NCBI GenBank assembly: GCA_030680355.1
Contig: JAUXVF010000031.1
Span: 124,001-188,000, forward strand
DNA: 64,000 bases
DNA from: Caulobacter sp.
GTDB taxonomy: Bacteria; Pseudomonadota; Alphaproteobacteria; Caulobacterales; Caulobacteraceae
Direction of reading: 5' to 3'
The notes under the pieces were generated by a model that was given only the letters and a program-made list of their open reading frames with translations, searched no databases and had not been told where the DNA came from. Positions 8,214-17,348 of the stretch are shown here, piece by piece. Both the position numbers and the translations under genes were made by a program. Within the stretch, counting starts at the first letter, position 1. Each line of letters begins with the position of its first letter.

Positions 8214-8789
8214 ATGGGTCGGACGTTCGCATACTGCCGAGTGAGCACGGCGGAACAAACTACAGACAATCAAGTTGGCGAGATTGGCGCGGCTGGGTTC
8301 GCTGTCGATGAGAAGCGGATCGTGACGGAGACCATCTCCGGGTCACAGGCGGCAATGAAGCGTCCTCAGTTCTCCCGTTTGGTCGATCGGCTGGAGGCCG
8401 GCGACGTGCTTCTGGTCACCAAGCTCGATCGGCTGGGCCGAAACGCCATGGACGTAAGGAGCACGGTCGAGCGTCTCACGCAGCTGGGCGTCCGGGTCCA
8501 TTGCCTGGCGCTCGGTGGGGTCGATCTCACCAGCCCCGCAGGAAAGATGACCATGGGCGTTATTGCGGCGGTGGCCGAGTTCGAGCGTGATCTCCTGGTC
8601 GAGCGCACACAGTCAGGATTGAAGCGCGCCAGAGACCAAGGGAAGCGGCTGGGGCGGCCTTCAGTGCTCACCCTGGCCCAGCAGCAGGAAATCCGCTCCA
8701 AGCGCTCTGAGGGGGCCTCTCTGGGCGCACTGGCTAAGGAGTACGGCGTTACCCGCCCGGCCATTCAACGGGTATCACGGCGGACTTGA
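8214..8789 (+). CDS. Serine recombinase (resolvase/invertase family)
   Basis: The ATG at 8214 follows a strong AGGAGGG. The 191-residue protein begins YCRVSTAEQTTDNQ with catalytic Ser11, has the conserved TKLDRLGRN at 69-77, the long E helix around 110-140 (EFERDLLVERTQSGL), and a C-terminal helix-turn-helix (ASLGALAKEYGVTRPAIQRV). This is a complete small resolvase of the Tn3/Gin type. Inverted CGATACA half-sites directly upstream are its likely target. No transposase gene accompanies it, so it probably belongs to a larger decayed or plasmid-derived element, or inverts or resolves local DNA. Confidence 0.95.
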   Translation: MGRTFAYCRVSTAEQTTDNQVGEIGAAGFAVDEKRIVTETISGSQAAMKRPQFSRLVDRLEAGDVLLVTKLDRLGRNAMDVRSTVERLTQLGVRVHCLALGGVDLTSPAGKMTMGVIAAVAEFERDLLVERTQSGLKRARDQGKRLGRPSVLTLAQQQEIRSKRSEGASLGALAKEYGVTRPAIQRVSRRT

Positions 8790-9075
8790 GGGACCTGTCC
8801 CGGCCTAGATTGAACCTGACTAATGTCGCCGCTTGTGCGCCGGCCTCGCTGTTATCTGGAGCAGGGAGCGTTAGCATATCGAAACACGACCTTCGGACCA
8901 TTTGAGGCAGGGAAGGCGAGGAATGTGAGACGTCTCGCGAGGCTATACCCAACCGGGACAAGGGTCGCGGTCTGTCTGCCCTAGCGGTTGGCCCCCTATG
9001 GGACAGACCTGCCTACCACTCTCTCAGGGTGGTCCCTCGCGACAGCGAACTAAAATGAGGTCGTGGAGTGAGCCG

Positions 9076-12000
9076 CTAGGTCTTCGGTGCCTTGGCGGTT
9101 GAAGCTCGGCGCTTGGCTAGTGCTGCCAACAAGATCGCTTCCGCCAGCACCTCGGCTTTCGTCAGAGTTACGCTTCGCTGCGCCTCGTTCTTGAGGCCCT
9201 GCGCATCTGACATGAGTTTCGCAAGTCCGAGGTGATCCTTGTCCTTGGGGTCGAAGGGCGGCGGGTTGATGTGCTTGAACACGTCCCCAATCTGAACGCT
9301 GACTATGTGGCTCTCGATAGCGGCCCGCACTGTCGGAGCATTGAGAATGCCGCAGAGATAATAGGCTGGCTCTGGCTTATCGAATTCGACGAAGAAGACC
9401 TTGTGATCGGGGACGTAGGGTCGCTTTCCAATGGTCGGAACGTCAGCCGAAATAGCGACCGCGGCCTTGAAGGTTGAGGCCATCTCCGGCCAGACCACCT
9501 TGTAAGGTGCGAACGAGTAGTCCCCGACATTGTAGATAGCGAAGAAGGGCGCACCCTTCATTCGCCCCTTGTAGGTGGATCGCGCCTCCAGTTTCGGGCG
9601 GAACGCACTGAAGTAGTCTCGGGTGCGCTTCAGGCCACCCTTCGACATGGCGGTCCTGGCGGCATCGTAGTCCGCCCCTCTGATCCCATGATTGGGAATG
9701 ATCGCGAACACCTGCTCCGGGGGGGCGAAATAGCCAGCCTTGAAGTCTCCGGCCCCCTTCGCCAGGGGATAGAGCAACTCAGCTTCAATCCAGAAGGATC
9801 GGGGCGGGCCGAGGGCAGTCTTGCCCTCTTGAGGCCGGGTCGTAACCTTGACCAGACCATCGGCCTTGTTCACGTCTGACACAGTTACGAAGAACACTCC
9901 GTTTAGGTCGGTCGTAATGCCCTTCCTACCTTGGACCCACGATGACTTACCAAAGAGAGCTTTGGCGGTAGCGAACCGTCCTGGCTCCATTATCGACCAA
10001 GGTGCCCCTGCCTCGATATCGGAGGCGGGATTGGCTTCCCACGCCAGGAAGCCCATGTCCTTGAGGACTTCGGTCTTGGACGCGCGGGGGTCGACCGTGA
10101 GGCTGCGCAGCACCTCACCGTCGGAGTCGTGGCGGAGAGAACCGTCAGCCGCCCTCTTTGCTATCCCAGTCCACAAGCGATAGGGGACCGGGAAGGCAGG
10201 TTTGGCCTTTGTGCTTTTGCTCAAAACCACAAGTGCCGTCTTATTGGCGGCATCTGGGAACGGCTTCAGCGCCTTCAAGTCCTCTACCTTGATGGGAGCA
10301 ATCGTACTGCCATCTGGGAGTTTGAAGCGCCTAAAGCCTTGAGACGAAGGCGCCTGGAAGACCGTCTGGGTGATCAAGAATATAAGGCGACCACCTTCCT
10401 TCAACCATTTGTCGGCGCTGGTATATGTAATCATGGCGGATATGTCTAGTTCATTTCCCCCGTAGAACTTATTATCTGAGAATATATTGTATCGTTCACA
10501 AGTAGGCTTGGCGCGTCTTCTATATTCCTCGGGAAGGTTGGACCACCTGACCCACGGGGGGTTTCCAATCACCAGATCAAATCTGCCTGCCGTCGCTGAC
10601 CAAAAGAAGTTCCTAATGATGCGCAGCCAGATACCATTCCATTGCTGTCGGTGAAGACCAAGGATTTGGTCGTAGGTGGGCTGTAGGGCGGAGCGCCACT
10701 TCTTCTCCCGCACCTCATCGATGATTTCGGAGGCAACAAGAGCGCGTGCAGCGTTGTCGTAACTCCGATCTTCCTCAATGCTTTCACTCAAGCTCTCGAA
10801 CAATTCGTCCAGAAGTTTGCGGTCGCGAACGAGCTCAGCGGGCAACGTGATGTCGAGGTCGGTGTCCTTTGCACCGATCACGTAGTGTACGATGTCCTCT
10901 CCTGACGCAGGATCGTGGGCTGGTGAGTAGACGGCATCCGCCAAGAGGATCGGAATTTCGACCTCAAGGCCCTTGGCATTACGAAGCAGGTCCGAAATCG
11001 CCATGAGGAAGTTGGCCCGGGCTGTCTGTACGGCCAACGGATTGAGGTCGAAACCCCACACGGTACCCAGCACAGCTTTGAGTGTGTCAGCCTGTCCAAG
11101 TTTAGCCGCCGCTGCCGCAGCAAGTTTGCGTCTGATCACTTCAAGCAGGAAGGTCCCGGAACCACATGTGGGATCGAGGACGCGGGCTTTGAGCCATCCC
11201 TCATTGTCCAACTCGGCTTGATCAGCGGCGTGCTCGGCTAGCCAGTCGGGCGTGTAGAATTCGCCCAGGCTCTTCCGCAGTTGGGCAGGTACGATGTCCT
11301 CATAGAAGTCCCGCAATACGTCGCGGGACCGAGCGGTATGAGTGATGCTATCGAAGCGATAGATGGCTAGCTGGGCGAGCAAATCTCGGAAGCTCGCATG
11401 AAGCAAAATGGCTGCATCCGGACTGTTTGCAGCAGCGTCGAGATACCAACTGAAGATAGCCTCTTCGACGAAGCCATGAAGCCCAACTGCGTCGAAGAAG
11501 CCGCTTTCTTCAAGGTCAGCCTGTAGCCGGCGAAGCAAGTCCGGACCCGGCAGGCCGACCAACTCGTGAACCAGTGAAGCACTCGACGCCATCCCATGAG
11601 CAGCAACAATCTCTGCGGTAAGGAGCTTGATGAGCAGGGAGTTGAACGTGTGGATCACGAAGAGCGAAGCCGCGATCTTTATTTTCTTCGGACCCGTGAA
11701 CTCGAAGCCGAGGCTTGCCGAGAGTTCCTTGGTTTGCAGAACGCCAAGGTCGGCGGCCTGCCCGTAGAGCGTGGCCCACTCCTCAAAGAGCATCCTAATC
11801 TTGCGATTTTTCGTGTCCGCGAGGCCGATCTTCAGTGCGTCCGCTAGGGATTGCATCGCCGCAATGCCGCGCGGGGACCTATGCCCGAAATCGCCACTTA
11901 GGTTTTCGGCAGTGATGGCGCGGCGATAGTTGGCGCGGCACGCTTCCACAACCATTGAAAAGCTGGCGTCACCGAAGGGGATAATCCCTTGGTGCTCGAT

Positions 12001-12357
12001 CTTGCCTCCACGCAGTTGAGCGAACGCAACATGCTCACCGTCGATCGCGATCCCGATGTAATCTTCCTCAGCAAGCCCCTCCGCCTTTGCCGCTTTTTGG
12101 ATGTACTTTTTTAGCCGGTCCTCCATGGCCTCACGAAATGCCGGGCTCGTCGTGCTTCCGCCGAATAATCCGGGCGCTTTATATTCTATGATGACGTTGT
12201 TATAGCTGCTGTCCTTGCGACTGCGCTCCGCATCGAAGTGTACGCCAAGCACGCCTTCAAGTGTGGACGTCCAGCCGATCCGCACTTCTTCTTCGTTTAC
12301 CCAGCGCGCTGCGCGTGCCTTCAGCTTTTCGAACCCTGATGTAGTCGCCTTGTCCAT
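9076..12357 (-). CDS. Type IIG-like restriction-modification protein (nuclease plus adenine methyltransferase)
   Basis: This protein has 1093 residues from the ATG at 12357. The frame is open to 12573, but the extra 72 residues look non-coding. Residues 20-65 hold a PD-(D/E)xK-like nuclease core ending in NVIIEYK (Glu58, Lys60). A helical connector follows, then the N6-adenine methyltransferase: LGEFYTP at 364-370, SAM motif I DPTCGSGTF at 395-403, FDLNPLAV near 436-443 and catalytic NPPW at 599-602. The C-terminal 400 residues should form the target recognition domain. This order matches single-chain type IIG enzymes that cut and modify. No separate helicase or specificity subunit is nearby. 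It is divergent from the NYN gene. Confidence 0.85.
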   Translation of the reverse strand: MDKATTSGFEKLKARAARWVNEEEVRIGWTSTLEGVLGVHFDAERSRKDSSYNNVIIEYKAPGLFGGSTTSPAFREAMEDRLKKYIQKAAKAEGLAEEDYIGIAIDGEHVAFAQLRGGKIEHQGIIPFGDASFSMVVEACRANYRRAITAENLSGDFGHRSPRGIAAMQSLADALKIGLADTKNRKIRMLFEEWATLYGQAADLGVLQTKELSASLGFEFTGPKKIKIAASLFVIHTFNSLLIKLLTAEIVAAHGMASSASLVHELVGLPGPDLLRRLQADLEESGFFDAVGLHGFVEEAIFSWYLDAAANSPDAAILLHASFRDLLAQLAIYRFDSITHTARSRDVLRDFYEDIVPAQLRKSLGEFYTPDWLAEHAADQAELDNEGWLKARVLDPTCGSGTFLLEVIRRKLAAAAAAKLGQADTLKAVLGTVWGFDLNPLAVQTARANFLMAISDLLRNAKGLEVEIPILLADAVYSPAHDPASGEDIVHYVIGAKDTDLDITLPAELVRDRKLLDELFESLSESIEEDRSYDNAARALVASEIIDEVREKKWRSALQPTYDQILGLHRQQWNGIWLRIIRNFFWSATAGRFDLVIGNPPWVRWSNLPEEYRRRAKPTCERYNIFSDNKFYGGNELDISAMITYTSADKWLKEGGRLIFLITQTVFQAPSSQGFRRFKLPDGSTIAPIKVEDLKALKPFPDAANKTALVVLSKSTKAKPAFPVPYRLWTGIAKRAADGSLRHDSDGEVLRSLTVDPRASKTEVLKDMGFLAWEANPASDIEAGAPWSIMEPGRFATAKALFGKSSWVQGRKGITTDLNGVFFVTVSDVNKADGLVKVTTRPQEGKTALGPPRSFWIEAELLYPLAKGAGDFKAGYFAPPEQVFAIIPNHGIRGADYDAARTAMSKGGLKRTRDYFSAFRPKLEARSTYKGRMKGAPFFAIYNVGDYSFAPYKVVWPEMASTFKAAVAISADVPTIGKRPYVPDHKVFFVEFDKPEPAYYLCGILNAPTVRAAIESHIVSVQIGDVFKHINPPPFDPKDKDHLGLAKLMSDAQGLKNEAQRSVTLTKAEVLAEAILLAALAKRRASTAKAPKT

Positions 12358-12626
12358 AGCCCGTAACCCCCGACGTATCTGCTTCAAGGGAGGGCTGCGC
12401 CGAAACACGGCGCGGATCGCGCCCCACCAACGCATCACTACGCATCTATCGCGGTTGCCAGGCGTCACTGACAAGGTGCCTTCTGCCCGCCCTTCGAGGT
12501 ATTGTCCTTCACGCCAAACCTTCTCCCCCTCCAACCGCGCGTCAGTCCTCGGGTGCGCTGTGGCGAAATTCAAGCTAAGTACAACCGTGGGAATAGCCTG
12601 CTGTAGGTTGGGGGGAGGGGCGCGCC

Positions 12627-13220
12627 TTGAAGCGAGTTCACGTTTTTTGGGACAACTCGAACATTTTCATCGGAGCGCAGGTGGCGCTCCAGAAGCGAAA
12701 CATGCGGTCTAGCGGTATCCGCATCGAGTTCGAAAACCTTCTCAAGCTAGCGATTGCTGGCCGTCGTTTGGCAAGCGGCCACTGCGTGGGTTCCGTACCT
12801 CCTGAGGTCTGGGCTGTTTGGGACAAGCTGGCCCGCAAGACGGGTATCAAGCCCGAACTTTTCGAACGCGGGGCAGAGAGCGGCAAAGAGCAAGCCGTAG
12901 ACCAAGCTCTTCAGGTTCAGATGCTTAGGACCGCGATGGACGAACGCGAGCCCCAGATCGCCGTCCTGTTGACCGGAGACGGCAAGGGCTTCCGGGATGG
13001 CGTTGGCTTTCACGCCGATCTGGAACGCATGCACAAGCGGGGCTGGGGGATCGAAGTCCTATCATGGGAGGACACTTGCGCCGGAGCTTTGAAGCGGTGG
13101 GCCTCCGAGGTCGGGTGCTTCGTTCGTTTGGACGACTACATTCCGAGCATTGTGTATGAGCAGGGGATCACGACGGCCCAGCCTCTGAACATGAAGAAGC
13201 GACCTCGGGTAAAGGATTGA
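12627..13220 (+). CDS. NYN-domain (LabA/DUF88-type) putative RNase
   Basis: The TTG start is preceded by a very strong GGGGGGAGGGG. The N-terminus HVFWDNSNIFIG carries the first aspartate of the NYN/PIN-like fold, and VLLTGDGKGFRDGV around residues 113-126 is the second acidic motif, followed by WGIEVLSWEDTCAGALKRWA. The 197-residue protein is one domain plus a short basic tail. NYN proteins are metal-dependent RNases, and several act in phage defence or RNA turnover. It is transcribed away from the type IIG gene and is followed by a small hypothetical gene on the same strand. Confidence 0.85.
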   Translation: MKRVHVFWDNSNIFIGAQVALQKRNMRSSGIRIEFENLLKLAIAGRRLASGHCVGSVPPEVWAVWDKLARKTGIKPELFERGAESGKEQAVDQALQVQMLRTAMDEREPQIAVLLTGDGKGFRDGVGFHADLERMHKRGWGIEVLSWEDTCAGALKRWASEVGCFVRLDDYIPSIVYEQGITTAQPLNMKKRPRVKD

Positions 13221-13298
13221 GCCCGTGACCCCCTTATCAGCCCTCTCGCTCACTGCTCAACAGGCGTGCCAATTCGACTCAGCGGTTGGGGGCTCTTC

Positions 13299-13781
13299 AT
13301 GGACGTCAAGAAACTGACGGAGCAGCAGCTCAAGAACGTCATCGAAAATCACCAACGAGGTAAGGCTTTCGATCAACCGGAGTATGCAGCCGCTCTGGAA
13401 GAACTACAGAGCCGACGCAGCCCCTCGTTGGACCTCGACACGACGATCAAGTGCATCCTGGCGTCAGCAAGAACCGACGATTTTCTAAGCTACGGTGACG
13501 TCGCGAAGGCCAACGGCTGCGACTGGAGAAGCGTCAGGCGTCAGATGCCTCGACACCTCGATCTTGTCCTCGCCAAAGCCCATGCACGTGGTGCGCCACT
13601 CATCACTGCTATCGTGGTCAACGACACCAACCGAGAAACCGGTGCGCTGGAAGAGTCGTCCATGAGCGGCTTTATCGCTGGAGCGGAAAGGCTTGGTCTC
13701 AAGGTCAAGGATGCAGAGTCATTCCTGCGGGCGCAGCAATCTGCGACATTCGAGTTCGCGAAGCACAATCGGTCGCTTTGA
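13299..13781 (+). CDS. Hypothetical protein, 160 aa
   Basis: Start ATG 13299 has TTGGGGG upstream; the frame extends 11 codons further without a better site. Residues 65-95 (FLSYGDVAKANGCDWRSVRR) look like a small winged-helix or methyltransferase-like DNA-binding unit, and the middle reads LITAIVVNDTNRETG, a pattern I associate with small proteins that contain 'YGxxA...LVVN...TG'. I cannot name the family. It lies 78 bp after the NYN gene on the same strand and could be co-transcribed with it. Confidence 0.6.
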   Translation: MDVKKLTEQQLKNVIENHQRGKAFDQPEYAAALEELQSRRSPSLDLDTTIKCILASARTDDFLSYGDVAKANGCDWRSVRRQMPRHLDLVLAKAHARGAPLITAIVVNDTNRETGALEESSMSGFIAGAERLGLKVKDAESFLRAQQSATFEFAKHNRSL

Positions 13782-14170
13782 TCCCAGATTGAGCTGGTCC
13801 CACAGATTGTCGGCCAACGCGGATTGGTCATCTTTCGGAGGTCCGCCTTGCTACGCACATCTGTTACGCATAACATCAGCACCGCTGCGGAACCCGATCC
13901 AAGTCTCTGTTATCGAACAGGGAATTCGGGTCTGGTGGAGCCTCCCCTCAGCTCATCCTTGCCCTAAGCCTCTTGCGAAATCTGCTTCCGAGTGGCATTG
14001 GATTTGTCCTCGGGCGATGAACGCTCTTGGCTGTCACGGGTAAAACTCGCCCAAAGGCAAAACGCACCAACTCACGGCGGTTGGTGCGTATGCGGGCTCT
14101 GCCCGTTGAGAGTGGGGGAAGGGCCTCCACAGCCGCCTTATCAATGTCCCAGTCCGATCGCTTTGGCAGG
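13782..14170. other. Interval upstream of the integrase operon
   Basis: Frames here are short and overlap on both strands. The frame of the following AlpA-like gene is open back to 14027, but the added sequence is low-complexity. I see no RNA gene or repeat. Confidence 0.4.
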
Positions 14171-14482
14171 ATGAATTCGTCCGCCACTTCCCAGACGTCA
14201 GGCCACCCTGACTTCACTGTCCAGCCACGCCTAATGAATGCGACCCAGCTGGCGGCCTATCTTGGCTACGCGTCAACGGCGGTCCTGAGGAACTTTCCTG
14301 TGGCCCCAATTCAACTCTGCCTGGTCGGCGTCGGGAGGGGGCGGCGGTGGGATAGATTCGAAGTTGACGCCTATCTGGACAATCGTTCAGGTCGAAACAG
14401 CCTCGCTGGTTCCTGTCTCCAGGACGACAGCGCAGACGCCGCGCTGGAGAGGTGGGTCAATGACAACCGCCATAGTGCTTAA
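14171..14482 (+). CDS. AlpA/excisionase-like helix-turn-helix protein
   Basis: The core LMNATQLAAYLGYASTAVLR with a following basic GRGRRWDRFEVDAYLDN is typical of small phage and island regulators that guide integrases. Length is about 103 residues. The start is uncertain: the ATG at 14171 keeps the conserved TVQPRLMN lead-in, and the frame is open further upstream. Its stop overlaps the integrase start by 23 bp, so the two are translationally linked. Confidence 0.65.
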   Translation: MNSSATSQTSGHPDFTVQPRLMNATQLAAYLGYASTAVLRNFPVAPIQLCLVGVGRGRRWDRFEVDAYLDNRSGRNSLAGSCLQDDSADAALERWVNDNRHSA

Positions 14483-15566
14483 TCTTCCGGGTACGCACCG
14501 AGTGCTGAAGAGGTTGGCTGGCGGGAGGATAGCGATCTACCGCTATCGATATCGAGGCGGCCCGCTTCTGATGCGGTTCGAGGGCGAGACCCTCGGGGCG
14601 GCACTACGTGCGGAGCGCGCCGGAGCGACCTCACTTGCTGCCTCATATGCGGAGGCGGCACGGCTTCCGGAGAAGGCTACGACGACCCTTGCGGACATTG
14701 TCGCCAACTACAAGCAGGCACCTGATGGACTCCCGAAGCTGGCCCCTTCGACGCAAGCCCATTGGCGACGCTCCCTTGACAGGATCGTCGTTGACTTAGG
14801 AACCCTGCCCGCAAAGGCGCTCGCGTCTGACGCGGTGAAGCGGGTCTTTCTGGACTGGCGCAATGGCTTTGCGAAAACCCCCCGCCAAGCCGACTACAAT
14901 ATGCAGGTGATCAAGCGGGTGCTCTCGTGGGCTGTCGAAAACGCAGTCATCAAATCCAACCATGCTGCCGGAATTCGCGGGCTGTATCGGTCAGACCGCG
15001 CCGACATGATTGTAGAGCCAGACGAGCTGCGGGCGATCCTTGAGCGGACTACTCCATACGCCGCTTTGGCTATCCGGTTGGCAGCAGCAACCGGCATGCG
15101 CCGAGAGGACCTGACAAAGCTTCAATGGCGGCATGTCAAGGAAGGCTACATCCAGTTCGAGACTGGCAAGAGCAGGGGTAGGAAGACCGTTCTCGTCCCG
15201 CTCTTCGAGGATGCTAGGTTGGTTCTGGACATTCTTCGTGGTGAGAGAGAAGCGAAGTTGAGCCAGGGAAAGGTACCCTCTGCATTCGTCCTGCTTTCTG
15301 AGCGCGGAACCCCATGGGTTCCGAACTCGCTAACTCAAGCGTTCGGGCGAGCGGCAAAGGAGCTGGGAATTGAACGTGACTTCAACGACCTTCGCGGCAC
15401 GGCGATCACTCGATTTTATGTGAACGGCCTGAGCGACGAAATGGTCGCGGACATAGTCGGCTGGGAGATCGGGAAGGTGCGAAATATCCGGAAGCACTAC
15501 GTCGATCCCAGCCGGGTGGCTCTGGGGATCATCAAGCAGGTTGAGGGGGCGGCGAAGACCGGCTAA
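14460..15566 (+). CDS. Tyrosine integrase, left-hand element
   Basis: This protein has 368 residues from the ATG at 14460, which follows GGAGAGGTGG. The N-terminal half holds the arm- and core-binding domains. The catalytic half has GMRREDL (Arg214), TGKSRGRK (Lys237), NDLR at 309-312 (the usual histidine is Asn309, the arginine Arg312), VGW at 333-335 and the nucleophile Tyr347 in KHYVDP. It ends 97 bp before a tRNA-Gly gene and reads toward it, the usual position for an integrase next to its attachment site. The AlpA-like gene overlaps its start. It is likely the integrase of the island that fills bases 1-15.6 kb. Confidence 0.95.
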   Translation: MTTAIVLNLPGTHRVLKRLAGGRIAIYRYRYRGGPLLMRFEGETLGAALRAERAGATSLAASYAEAARLPEKATTTLADIVANYKQAPDGLPKLAPSTQAHWRRSLDRIVVDLGTLPAKALASDAVKRVFLDWRNGFAKTPRQADYNMQVIKRVLSWAVENAVIKSNHAAGIRGLYRSDRADMIVEPDELRAILERTTPYAALAIRLAAATGMRREDLTKLQWRHVKEGYIQFETGKSRGRKTVLVPLFEDARLVLDILRGEREAKLSQGKVPSAFVLLSERGTPWVPNSLTQAFGRAAKELGIERDFNDLRGTAITRFYVNGLSDEMVADIVGWEIGKVRNIRKHYVDPSRVALGIIKQVEGAAKTG

Positions 15567-15663
15567 ACGGAACGCTCTTGGAACATCGATGTAAACCGCC
15601 GTGTAAACTGAAGCTCCCAAGTGATAGGGTCTTCTGATTAAGCGACGGATTTCGTTGAAAATT

Positions 15664-15738
15664 GCGGTCGTAGTTCAGAGGTAGAACGTCAGCTTCCCAA
15701 GCTGAATGTCGCGGGTTCGATTCCCGCCGGCCGCTCCA
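15664..15738 (+). tRNA. tRNA-Gly (anticodon CCC)
   Basis: A full cloverleaf can be folded: acceptor stem GCGGTCG with CGGCCGC (one U-G pair), anticodon stem TCAGC/GCTGA with loop TTCCCAA giving anticodon CCC, T-arm GCGGGTTCGATTCCCGC, and an encoded CCA at 15736-15738. It is flanked by two tyrosine integrase genes, 97 bp upstream and 39 bp downstream, both reading toward it. It is therefore the likely attachment site of two separate elements. Confidence 0.93.
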
Positions 15739-15777
15739 TCTTTTCAACACCTTAAGCGTCAACAAACGGGACGACCT

Positions 15778-16941
15778 TCAAGGGTTTTGCAGCGGTTTTG
15801 CAGCAGTTGATCCCGGTACGTTCTCATTGAGCCTTCGAATTCTGTCCCGCAGCAGGGCGTCGCGCTTCACGTAGCGCCCGATGATCCGCTCAACCTTGTC
15901 GACCGACCACCCAAGGATTTCCGCGATCTCCCCGTTCGCAAAGCCAGCCAGATGGAACCGCGTGGCGGCAGTTCCTCGCGCGTCGTGGAAATGCAGCGGG
16001 AACTGAGCTTGCTCAACCTTCCGCCCTTCGCTCGCCGCCACGGCGGTCAGTTGCGCGATTTTCGCCTTGTTCCAGGATGAGCCAAAGCCGCTGCCCCAAG
16101 GCAGCCCGCGTTGGGTGATCAGAAGCGTCGTGGGAGCGGGCGGCGTCGGTCGCCCATTCTTCACGGCGCGTGCGGCGAGCTCGGCTAATCTGGCGGACTT
16201 GTGCGCCTGGATTTCGGCCAGCAGCGCCCGAAGTTCGTCATAGAGCGGTACGAGATAGGTAAGGCGCCCCTTGCTTTTGCCCGTCTTCATTTCGATCGCC
16301 AGTTCGCCGACATGGCTCTCTGACAGCTTCAGGAGGTCGGCCTGCCGCAGGCTGGTCAGACATGCTAGGCGCAGCGCGAACATAACCTCAATCGAGGCTG
16401 TTTCCGCGAAGTGGTTGAGGTCGTGGTCCGTCCAGATGATCTCCGACCGGTCAGAGGTATAAAGGTTGGAAATCCCGAAGCAGGGGTTCGAGCCTAGGCG
16501 TCCTTCTTCGACGGCGTAGGACAGCAGACCCGATAGCACCTGCTTAGCCATGTCCGCCGCCCTCGGCGTCGCCTTCCACTTGTTTCGCCACCGTTTGATG
16601 TCCTGGCGGATTTCTGGTCGGTCGAATTGCAGGATTCGAAGATTGCCGAAGTGGACTTGGATTTCATCGAGCCACCGGGTCCAGTTCTTCTTCGTCGAAC
16701 CTGAAAGCCCCCCCGCGCCGGCATCCGCTACCCAAGCATCAGACCTGCGCCAGTCCGCGCACAGGCCCGAGATGTGCTGCTGGTCGCCTGCTGTGTGCGC
16801 CGCGTGCGCTTTGGCAAGCTCTTCGATGAACGCCGCTGATCCGGGTTCAGAGATCAAGCGGGGCCCGCCGCGCCATGCATAATAATAGTCGCGGCCCTTG
16901 GCGCGAACCTTGGCGACCCCTGATAGATCAACCTTGGCCAT
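15778..16941 (-). CDS. Tyrosine integrase, right-hand element
   Basis: This protein has 387 residues from the ATG at 16941; a GAGCAGG lies before it. The catalytic set is complete: Arg199 (TSLRQADL), Lys222 (TGKSKGR), His319-Asp-Ala-Arg322 (FHDARGTAATRF), Trp345 and nucleophile Tyr357 (IGRYVKR). The gene ends 39 bp beyond the 3' end of the tRNA-Gly and reads toward it, the classical layout for an island integrated into a tRNA 3' end. Its start overlaps by 14 bp the end of a small gene often found with such integrases. Confidence 0.95.
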   Translation of the reverse strand: MAKVDLSGVAKVRAKGRDYYYAWRGGPRLISEPGSAAFIEELAKAHAAHTAGDQQHISGLCADWRRSDAWVADAGAGGLSGSTKKNWTRWLDEIQVHFGNLRILQFDRPEIRQDIKRWRNKWKATPRAADMAKQVLSGLLSYAVEEGRLGSNPCFGISNLYTSDRSEIIWTDHDLNHFAETASIEVMFALRLACLTSLRQADLLKLSESHVGELAIEMKTGKSKGRLTYLVPLYDELRALLAEIQAHKSARLAELAARAVKNGRPTPPAPTTLLITQRGLPWGSGFGSSWNKAKIAQLTAVAASEGRKVEQAQFPLHFHDARGTAATRFHLAGFANGEIAEILGWSVDKVERIIGRYVKRDALLRDRIRRLNENVPGSTAAKPLQNP

Positions 16942-17155
16942 GGCCTGCTCGCCAGGCTTCAAGTTCATCGTCCAACAGGACATCGCCGACACCGTCTTGC
17001 CGTTCGCGAGCCGAGACCGGTGAAGCGGCCATCGGGATGAGCGTCGGTTTGCCGTCTATGAGCTGAATGCCGAACGTGCCCATCCCCAGGCCGGCGGCAA
17101 CCGCTCCCTTGATCAGCCGGGTAACATCGCGCTGTCTGAAAGCAGCTTTCGCCAT
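16928..17155 (-). CDS. Small integrase-associated protein, 75 aa
   Basis: The ATG at 17155 has TGGGGTGGG upstream. The N-terminus MAKAAFRQRDVTRLIKGAVA, followed by a 'GxxIxLIDGKPTLIP'-type strand, is the pattern of a small conserved protein commonly placed just before alphaproteobacterial integrase genes. It overlaps the integrase start by 14 bp, so they form one unit. It is possibly a recombination directionality factor, but this is not shown by the sequence. Confidence 0.7.
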   Translation of the reverse strand: MAKAAFRQRDVTRLIKGAVAAGLGMGTFGIQLIDGKPTLIPMAASPVSARERQDGVGDVLLDDELEAWRAGHGQG

Positions 17156-17348
17156 CACCCACCCCAGGAAGCGGGCGGGCATGCGAGGTTGCCGACAGGC
17201 GAGAAGATGAAGGGGGTCACTGGGGCTTACCATCCAGGCTGAATTCGAACCGATGGTTGCGTCACGACATGCGGGACGCGAGGCACGCCGCCTGTCATTT
17301 GCGAGCCAGGCCGCGGCAGGCCGGGGCTGTAAATCGGCCGAGTGTCTC

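Noticed and set aside
12358..12573. 72-residue N-terminal extension of the type IIG-like protein
   Set aside because: Arg/Gly-rich sequence without pattern; the coherent protein begins at the ATG at 12357.
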